Shown: in pieces, positions 56,967 through 64,000 of the stretch
Layout: each line of letters starts with the position of its first letter
How positions within the stretch are numbered: position 1 is the stretch's first letter
Source: Hygrocybe punicea
Lineage: Eukaryota > Basidiomycota > Agaricomycetes > Agaricales > Hygrophoraceae
Assembly (NCBI GenBank): GCA_963556145.1
Contig: OY744468.1
Location: 3,844,001 to 3,908,000, forward strand
Direction: 5' to 3'
Length of the DNA: 64,000 bases
Notes under the pieces: model-generated
Told to the model about the DNA's origin: nothing
Seen by the model: the letters and a program-made list of their open reading frames with translations, nothing else
Database searches by the model: none
Program-made: the position numbers and the translations under genes

Positions 56967-57404
56967 CTAGCTGGATGCACAATGATACAGAAAAAGTAGA
57001 ATAAACATGTTCAAAAAGATTCTGACATATAGTTCAAAATGAAAAGATAGATGAGCTGATTTACAACTAGAAAGAACAAATTCAGTGCTGTTATGGATAT
57101 TTGTGATTTTTTCAGGGTTTGATGATGTGGAGGAAGAAGTGGACTGGAGACCAATATGATGAAATGGGAGTAAACTTGGTAAATAAGTGGGATTTTCATA
57201 CTTTAGCAAATTGGCTTTATAAAAATTCAAAGTAACAGGGTATAGAATGACATTTTGTATGACAGAGTCAGTTGGTGTGACATGGACATTCTGTATGACA
57301 TTTTCAGGAGGCACAAGGCCAATCCCAATGACAGCACATTGTGCCCAAGACATTGCAATGATAAAAATCATAAGATATTGTAACATAGATGACATTTTTA
57401 ACAT
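56967..57404 (-). CDS. Hypothetical protein with hydrophobic N-terminus
   Basis: 145 residues from ATG 57404. The start MLKMSSMLQYLMIFIIAMSW followed by AQC looks like a signal peptide or membrane anchor. The middle contains a duplicated VIQNV motif (ENVIQNVHV and DSVIQNVIL), and the C-terminus is again hydrophobic (IFLNMFILLFLYHCASS). No family was recognised. It lies just outside element E in otherwise repetitive DNA and may be a chance ORF. Confidence 0.3.
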   Translation of the reverse strand: MLKMSSMLQYLMIFIIAMSWAQCAVIGIGLVPPENVIQNVHVTPTDSVIQNVILYPVTLNFYKANLLKYENPTYLPSLLPFHHIGLQSTSSSTSSNPEKITNIHNSTEFVLSSCKSAHLSFHFELYVRIFLNMFILLFLYHCASS

Positions 57405-57539
57405 TCTTGTGAACAGGTTTATAGTTTTTTTGAAAATAAAAGCTGGATGATAATCACCAGATTCAGCAAGATATTACCAACTCACTTGGGATGCCTGAAA
57501 ATGAGATCACCCAACTGACTTGGGGATAGCTGAATCAGG

Positions 57540-57960
57540 CTGAGATATATCCTGGTTCAACTGAGATGGTCCAGGCTGATGTTCCCAGGATATATTTTGG
57601 GCCAACTGAGATGGTCCAGGCTGGTGTTTCCAGGATATATCCTGGGCCAACTGAGATGGTCCAGGCTGGTGTTTCCAGGATATATCCTGGTTCAACTGAG
57701 ATGGTCCAGGCTGATGTTCCCAGGATATATTTTGGGCCAACTGAGATGGTCCAGGCTGGTGTTTCCAGGATATATCCTGGGCCAACTGAGATGGTCCAGG
57801 CTGGTGTTCCCAGGATATATCCTGGCCCAACTAAGATGGTCTAGGCTGGTGTCATCAGGATATATCCTGCACCAATTGAGATGGTCTAGGTTGGTGCTAT
57901 CAAGATATATCCTGGCCCAGCTGGGATGGTCCAGGCCAATATTGTCAGGACATATCCTGG
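57540..57960. repeat. 45-bp minisatellite with AGGATATATCCT palindrome
   Basis: About nine units of CCAGGATATATCCTGGGCCA then ACTGAGATGGTCCAGGCTGG. The period is 45 bp (a multiple of three), so frames stay open on both strands; these ORFs are discounted. Confidence 0.93.
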
Positions 57961-59299
57961 GCCACAAAAAACTGCAAGACCACCATCTTTGTAGACAATT
58001 GTGGGGTCATGTGCCAAGCCAGCACATTTCAGATCAAAGCAAGTTTCTCCATTGCCTTGACACACACATTAATTCACAATAATGATCCTATGACAAGATT
58101 TCCTTTATGTTTGAATTTTAATTTGAAATTTCTTTTTACCAGTATCAAATGTGCATAATTGTTGTTTGTCGAACTCCTAAGCTTTCAGTACAAGTTGAAA
58201 GCAGAAGTCTTGCACTCCATCACATCAATGTAGAATTGATCAAGAACCGGAAATGTATATGCAGTAGTGGTTAGGGTTATGATGTTGCTGGAAAGAGTTG
58301 GATGTTCAAAAGCTGTATGTCATGAGGAGCTGTAGTTGAGCATTGGCACCAATCAACATTCCATTGATAAATTCCAGAGGTCTCCACAAAAGCCACAGAT
58401 GTTCTCCTAGTTGGAGAAACATTATCCACATCTTCTGCCATTACATAGTCAGCTTCATCAGCCTACACATCCTTGGCTTCTACATTCTCCCAGCATTGTG
58501 ATGTTCAGTGTTGGGGGTACAGATTTCCATCATGTCCAAGATTCATCATGAGTCCCAACCCTCCCAGATCAGCAAGATCAAAAACTTGGCCAGTCCAATA
58601 TTGGATTTTATGACAGGGTGTTGGTATACCTGAAGACAACAATCTTTGAAGCAGTCATTGACCAAGCCAACAATCAAGACATTTGTACAGTCCTGAACAC
58701 TTCTGATACTTGATGCATGAGCTGTTTACTGGTGGAGCTTAACTCCATCAGTTTGGCCAAGTACATCTGTTCTTCCATTCTTGAAGATAATCATTCTGAC
58801 TGTTATTTGATTCAATAGACTTTAATTTGAACATGTAACAGAAATTGAATATATCTTTCCTTTTGAAGTTTGTGAAGCTTGAGGTTCTTCTGGCTCTTCT
58901 ACTGGTATATATATCTGTTCTGTAATAATTGGTTGTGATTATTCTCTTGTAGAGAGGAGAATTTGGGTTTCTTTTTGGCCAATATTTTGACTTCACCTCT
59001 AGAAGTGGTCTTTTTGACATATACTGTCTCAACCATTGTTCCTTTGTGTCTTTTGAACTTGTTTTTTGGCATGGAAGAAAGTCATGATGATGATGTAAGT
59101 TGGTTAAGATTCAAACACACAAACGGGAATTGTCAGTGATGCTCCATGGTCCACTTGGTGATGTAGCAGTCCAGTGTCTGGATCAGATTGAGTGTGAAGA
59201 AACACAATAATGCATTTGCAATCATGCCTTTATTCATATCAGCAGAAAAGCTGACAGGATTGATTGTAAAACTTACTTGAGCAAGGCCAATAATACTTT
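57961..59299. other. Unassigned region
   Basis: Mostly non-coding in appearance, AT-rich. A 94-codon minus-strand ORF at 58748-59032 (MRQYMSKRPLLEVKSKYWPK...) is the only notable frame. It is basic and Asn/Lys-rich with no known motif. Minus-strand translation of 57970-58070 has Cys-containing peptide (GNGETCFDLKCAGLAHD) that may be an exon remnant. Confidence 0.35.
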
Positions 59300-60179
59300 C
59301 TAAACTTTTCTCTCTTGAGCTCCAATAGAAGCAGAGCTGGATGGATCAAAAGAGAAGTCAATGTCAAAATATTTCAGATGCTGGTCCTTCTGCTCTGGAA
59401 AATAAGCATGAAGATAACGGTATACCATAAATGCTGGATCTCCCCCTTCTGGAATATCAGGCAAGCAGAAATTGAGAATAGCAATTGGTGAAGTATGAAC
59501 AGAACACCATGCTCCCCGAATGACAAGATTCCCCAGCTTTGCTTGAGTTCCATTCCAAATCTCATCCCCCATAACAATTCCCTCAAAAGAAGCCAGTTGA
59601 AGGATAAATGCTTCACATTTTTTACTTACTGTGTATGGTGTTGGTGTTTTGTTCTTCATTTGCTGGTCATATTTTACATGGCATTTAGGGCAAATAAAAA
59701 AGGTATCCTTCTTCAAAATAAATCCAGAGCTTGCAGAAAGTGTGATACAATTGTCCCTGCCAAGGACCCTTGGGCAATAGGCACAGCAAAATACTTCACC
59801 ACCATTGCCACAAGAGCAACACCACTGGAAAAGGCAATTAGTACAGGAATTACTGCCTATAATATTCAATGGCTCCTTATCCCCCCTAGGTTGCAGTGGA
59901 AAGGGCTGCACTGGCAGACTGGCTATTTGGGGAACAGCTTGGTTGTCATCCAATTCGTTGAAAGGGAACTCAAGTCTTATCATTGCCAAGGTCCTTTGTG
60001 AGTTGAAATTGAGGTGCCAGTGCAATGGCTTTCTTGCTTGCAGTAGTAGCTGTGGTGATAGGCATTGTAGTAGACAGAGTCAAAAAGTGAGTGAGAGAAG
60101 CGAATTTGGAGTTGCAGAACCATGACAGGTTTGCAATGAGGTGGCCTCCAATGGACCACCCAAATTTCAACAACTCCAC
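59300..60179 (-). CDS. Zinc-finger (PHD-like) protein, transposon-associated, unknown function
   Basis: The main frame 60025-59300 is open for 241 residues. It has NSCTNCLFQWCCSCGNGGEV, FCCAYCPRVLGRDNC and FFICPKCHVKYDQ, a Cys/His spacing like a PHD or related zinc finger (about residues 60-125). A hydrophobic, probably folded C-terminal part follows (FILQLASFEGIVMGDEIWNG, VHTSPIAILNFCLPDIPEGG, YRYLHAYFPEQKDQHLKYFD). An overlapping upstream frame (from 60179) may supply a first exon. The end at 59300 is TAG. I do not recognise the family with certainty. Its neighbours are repeats, so it may belong to an uncharacterised mobile element or be a solitary host gene. Confidence 0.45.
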
Positions 60180-60231
60180 TCATTCATTCTCATTTACCTC
60201 CACCTTCCTAGTTGTAAGTTATAATATGCTG

Positions 60232-60944
60232 TTTTCAAAAGTCACAACCTTTTGAAAAATAAATCTTTTAATGAAGAGAACCCAATCAAACATAAGAACT
60301 TATGGAATAATGCACCGATTGACATGGTTTGGAGAGAAAGTTTTTCTACTCCCTGAAAGCTATCTTTCTGTCTATTTACATTTTTAAAATCTTTGATGTG
60401 TAGAGAGTTACAGGTAAATTGTCATTTTCAGTGACTCCAACTTGTACAATGAATATCTCCCCAACCAATGCTTGGATTGACATGGTTGTGGAGAGAAACT
60501 TGTTTTATTTTGCAAGGGCTACAAGGGCCCATACCATGTTTTTCTGTATTTTGGACTTTAGCAGATCACTGTAATGTTATTTATGCAGAGGGCATTTTTG
60601 TGTACTGCTCCTTCAAATTTTCAAAATACAGAAAAACACAGTCTGGGACCTTGTAGCCCTTGCAGAATAAAACAAGTTTCTCTCCACAACCATGTCAATC
60701 CAAGCATTGGTTGGGGAGATATTCATTGTACAAGTTGGAGTCACTGAAAATGTCAATTCACCTGTGACTCTCTACACATCAAAGATTTTAAAAATGTAAA
60801 TAGACAGCAAGATAGCTTTCAGGGAGTAGAAAAACTTTCTCTCCAAAACCATGTCAATTGGTGCATTATTTCATGAGTTCTTATGTTTGATTGGGTTCTC
60901 CTCTTTAAAAGATTTATTTTTCAAAAGGTCGTGACTTTTGAAAA
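60232..60944. repeat. Long inverted repeat (about 330-bp arms, about 60-bp loop)
   Basis: 60232-60556 and 60620-60944 are reverse complements at roughly 95% by eye: TTTTCAAAAGTCACAACCTT with AAGGTCGTGACTTTTGAAAA, and TTTTTCTGTATTTTG with CAAAATACAGAAAAA. No TSD is clear. A transcript would fold into a near-continuous hairpin. Confidence 0.92.
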
Positions 60945-61074
60945 TGGTAATAATATTTTATTACATCCTTTTTTGTTCTTTAACGTTTAACGTGAGCAAT
61001 CTGACTTACCTACACAAAGGTACGAGTTGGGTTTTTTCTATGTTACTGACTACTCTCACCTAGGTTCTCGCGCG

Positions 61075-62034
61075 ACAATGTTACCAATGGCCTCACCCAC
61101 ACCCAAAACCACAACAGGGCCGCTGGACTGAGGACAACGACCCAACCAATGTCCCGAAGCACACCAACGCCCAGCAACAACAACCACGGCCCCACCACGC
61201 CCAACAGGGCCGCCAACAACAACAACCACCCCACCAACGCCCAACACCGCATCCAACAGGGCCACCAACGCCCGATGGTGACGAGGACAGCCCCACCAAC
61301 ACACAACAGGGCCGCCAACGCCCAACAACAACGACAACGACCCTCCAAGCCCAAACCACACCAACAGGGCCCCAATGACGACAGCCATCTCACCAACGCC
61401 CAACGCCGTATCCAACGCCGTATCCAACAGGGCCGCCAACGCAACAATGGCCCCAGCAATGCCCAACAGGGCTGCCAACGCCCAACAACGACGAAGACGG
61501 CCCCACTATGCCCAACGGAGCCCCCAACAACAATGACAATGGCCCCACCACGCCCAACAGGGCTGCAAACGACGACAGCAACCCCACTAACACCCAACCC
61601 CACACCAACAGGGCCATCAACGACAACGGCCACCCCACAACGCCCAACGTCACATCCAACAGGGCCACCAACGCCCAACGATGACGACGACGGCCCCACC
61701 ACACCCAACAGGACTGCCAACGACGACGGCCACCCCACTAATGCCCAACCCCACACCAACAGGGCCGCCAACGATGAACAACAACAACGACGGCCCCACC
61801 ATGCCCAACAGGGCTGCCAACCATGACGGCCACCCCATCAACACCCAACGCCGCATCCAACAGGGCCGCCAACACCCAACGAGGATGACGATGGCCCCAG
61901 CAATGCCCAACAGGGCCGCCAATGCCCGACGACGACGATGACGATGGCCCCAGCAACGCCCAACAGGGCTGCCAACACCCAACGACGATGACGACGGCCC
62001 CACCAACACAATGTCCCCCTGCAGGGCCACTAAC
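61075..62034. repeat. CCCAACAGGGCCGCCAAC minisatellite, about 1 kb
   Basis: Irregular units built from CGCCCAACAGGGCCGCCAAC and ACGACGACGGCCCCACC. It keeps long frames open on both strands (for example 61043-61771 minus and 61149-61826 plus). The peptides are pure repeat, so no gene is called. Confidence 0.85.
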
Positions 62035-62088
62035 ACCTTGCGAAACACGCCGCTACATCAATTGATGTGTGTGCCGGCTTCGCAAGGT
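62035..62088. repeat. CAATTG-centred palindrome
   Basis: ACCTTGCGAA, then ACATCAATTGATGT, then TTCGCAAGGT. The outer 10 bp and central 14 bp are perfectly paired, with the arm-core spacing of 8337 and 18129. Confidence 0.85.
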
Positions 62089-62134
62089 ATGTAGGCTGTC
62101 TGACTGGGTGGGGGCCCTGCTGACATCCAACCGT

Positions 62135-62292
62135 TGGAGTGGATCAGAGGCTGCTGAGGGAACTGGCTGGGGAAGTCTCACTGGAAAGCTAGCAAAGACT
62201 GAGATAGGAACCATCTACCACATCAGATCAGCTACTGACTACGACAAACCGTGGGAATCAGATCACGTGACTGTCCAGGCACAACTAATCCA
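62135..62292 (-). repeat. 3-prime LTR of element G
   Basis: 158 bp, related to but distinct from the 152-bp LTR of C. The partner LTR is outside the window. Confidence 0.7.
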
Positions 62293-62448
62293 AGTGCCCC
62301 CCCTCTTGTAGCGACGCCCTCGTCGCTAGCCAAAGAGAGAAAAACAAAAAAAACAAAAGCAGGAAAGCAGGAAGAAAAGAGGAACAGACAAAAGAAACAA
62401 AGGAAAAAGAAAAAGAAAAATCAGTCCAGAAAAGAAAACTCAACAAAA

Positions 62449-64000
62449 CTACCTAGGCCTTGTCCAACCCAAAGCTACAAGTGCTCGACTCAAATCACGA
62501 AGGTGGGGGTCGCAATCCCAATCGAGGTCCATTGGGTTGGGTGATTTTAAGCTGGTGGGCGTGAGGGGTTGTGTGATGATCGGCGGGACCAATACCACGC
62601 GGATGGCTTCGAGTGACAACAGGACCAGTGGGGGCAGTGAAGAAATGTCGAGGGTGTGAGCAGTTGCATTGTCGAGCATGGCGCCGTAGGGCGGAAAACG
62701 GTCGTTGTTTCATGTTGGAACAGAGGGCCGAAATATCGCGGGGTGGGTATGCAATTGGGAACACAGGATGGACAGGAATCGCGGCGGCTTCTTCAGCCCA
62801 GTCGAATCGCATGGGGGCAGACGTGGGTGGGGGTATATTCATGGGGGTGGGGTCGGATGTCGAAACGGGGCCGTTCGTGCCTTCCCATTGGTCTGCCTTC
62901 TCGTCCCGGCTTGCGTTCTCATTCGTTGTCGGTGCATCCCTGCTCGCATCCTCTGTCCCCGTCGTCTCTGTCCCCTTTTCTCCTCTCTTCTCCTTCATCG
63001 TGTTCCCCCTTGTCTCGTCAAACTCTGTGTACGCGTCAGCTCACGTTTCGACATCGTCTGGCCATGGGGCTCGCGCTTGCGACGTCCCAGGGGTGACGCC
63101 GTGGCTCTGGGCTGGCATGGGCACGGACTGGCCTGCCGCTGGCACTGGCGTGGCGGATTCGTGGTCTAGGACGCGTCTGGACACACCATCCTGTACAGGC
63201 GTAGGGTTTCGGCGTGGGGTGGGACCTGGGACGCGTTCAAACGCGTTTTTCAGTGGGGACGGTGCGTTTGGCGCGTGACGCGTCTCCCGTTGGGTTCTGG
63301 GTGCAGGGGTCTGCGTTGGGGTACTATTTGACGACGGGGCGTCGTCCAACGCGGTTGCCGTTGCCTCTGGTGATGGTGGGCGTGTTGGGCCACACCGGGA
63401 CACATTCTCGCGTGCGAATGGGGCCGTTTGGGTGTTTCACGAGGACGTGGTGCGCTCCAGCGCAACTGTCATTGTTTCTGGTAGATTTGGGCCTTGTGGG
63501 GACTCGTCCGTCTGCACGGACGCAGACGTGCAGGTGGATGGGGCCGTTTGGCTTGGGGTTGCCACATAGCGCGTCATTGTTGGTGTAAGCGGGTGCGCTG
63601 AGGTTGCTGCTGCGGTTGAGCCGAGGGATGGTGTTGTCTGTGCTGCTGTAGTGGCATAGGTGGGTGTCGTTTGGGTCAACGAGGAAATGCCGTTGGTAGG
63701 TGCCGTTTGCGTTGGGGTGAATGTTGGCGTTTGCGTTGACGCGTATGCATGGGTACGCAGCACTGTTTGGGCTGAGATGGAAGTGCCGGTGAACGGCTCT
63801 GTTTGGGCTGATGCGGAAGCCCTTGTTGGCGTCGCATCCATTTGCACTGACGCGGACTTGCTGGTGGGTGATGGGGCCAACTGGGTGGATGCGCAGTGGA
63901 TGGTGGGTGCTGTAGAACGCTCCCAGCGAGCGCGTTCTTCGGCAATGCCCTGTAGGATTCCTTCGGCTCTGCCTTTTTCGAGGCAACCTGCTACCAATCT
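62449..64000 (-). pseudogene. GX3/TQT repeat protein of element G (partial, broken)
   Basis: Minus-strand reading enters from beyond 64000 with a GX3 stretch (LEKGRAEGILQGIAEERA). Then come 12-13-residue repeats: SVQMDATPTRASASAQTE, SISAQT, ASTQTPT, SLTQTTP and SASVQTDESP. A P/T-rich part with QRETRHAP follows. The C-terminal module starts RFDWAEEAAAIP and ends DLSRALVALGWTRPR with TAG at 62449-62451. TGA stops lie at 63437-63439 and 63041-63043, and a frameshift near 62500-62680 separates the last block. At 63041 the C copy and the hAT-captured fragment both have CGA. Same family as 43235-45235. Confidence 0.75.

Larger units (their letters stand above)
62135..64000 (-). mobile_element. Non-autonomous LTR element G (relative of C), cut by the window end
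   Basis: The minus-oriented 3-prime LTR 62135-62292 starts TGGATTAGTTG and ends TGATCCACTCCA. It shares CACGTGA and CCCACGGTTTG with the LTR of C. A G-rich tract (minus GGGGGGCAC) lies just before it. The outer flank is CCGT (62131-62134). The ORF of the C family runs off the end at 64000. Confidence 0.8.

Noticed and set aside
57507..58082. Overlapping ORFs of 92-167 codons with ISWEHQPGPSQLAQD-like repeats
   Set aside because: The 45-bp minisatellite period is a multiple of three, which keeps all frames open. No other coding evidence.
61043..62048. ORFs up to 242 codons on both strands
   Set aside because: Pure minisatellite composition. Opposite-strand ORFs are equally long.

Overview
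The window is a transposon-dominated piece of a fungal genome, most likely an agaricomycete (Basidiomycota). The evidence is very short spliceosomal introns (47-56 bp in the one clear host gene, with similar ones in transposase genes), a gag type typical of agaricomycete LTR elements, and a mixture of hAT, Tnp2/CACTA, MULE and Tc1/mariner transposases. Only one convincing host gene is present: a sulfite-oxidase-like molybdenum-cofactor enzyme at 4899-6237 (minus strand, four exons). Almost everything else is mobile, tandemly repeated or palindromic DNA. Protein and family names come from recognition of motifs; no database search was run.

Layout. 1-2662: two copies of a 44-bp satellite block and two oppositely oriented halves of a hAT transposase. 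2673-4695: small non-autonomous LTR element (A). 4899-6237: sulfite oxidase. 6255-8036: candidate TIR element full of GGT/GCT microsatellites. 8202-9161: non-autonomous hAT-like element with an 8-bp TSD. 9356-12176: Tc1/mariner element with a broken transposase and a second, opposite-strand gene. About 13105-25810: Tnp2/CACTA-like element carrying a solo LTR (13209-17389) that itself holds a hAT copy (13728-17029), another non-autonomous hAT (17945-19571) that holds a CACTA MITE (19046-19409), and a solo LTR (22705-22865). About 26790-47713: a degenerate Gypsy element split by a 7.3-kb foldback palindrome (27017-34350, 7-bp TSD) and by a 10.8-kb LTR element B (35442-46225). B holds a solo LTR, a non-autonomous hAT, a MULE transposase and LTR element C (42849-45574). 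48271-56923: LTR element E with gag on one strand and a Zn2Cys6 gene on the other, separated by CGG-rich tandem repeats. 57540-62088: minisatellites, a zinc-finger ORF and a 0.7-kb hairpin-like inverted repeat. 62135-64000: element G, a minus-strand relative of C, cut by the window end.

The most interesting signals are these. (1) A retroelement protein family (C and G, with a fragment captured by a hAT element) is built from GX3 repeats, then about 12-residue repeats around T/V-Q-T/M, then a conserved C-terminal module. (2) LTR insertions show 4-bp target duplications that nearly always read NCGN. (3) A palindrome of about 55 bp centred on CAATTG recurs in several unrelated-TIR hAT-like elements, in three of them at a similar distance from the end. 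(4) A giant foldback element has 34-bp-repeat arms. (5) Element E carries an antisense Zn2Cys6 gene beside a CGG-repeat array. (6) Premature stops repeatedly sit where a CGA codon is expected; two cases are confirmed by paralogous copies inside the window, in reciprocal directions.
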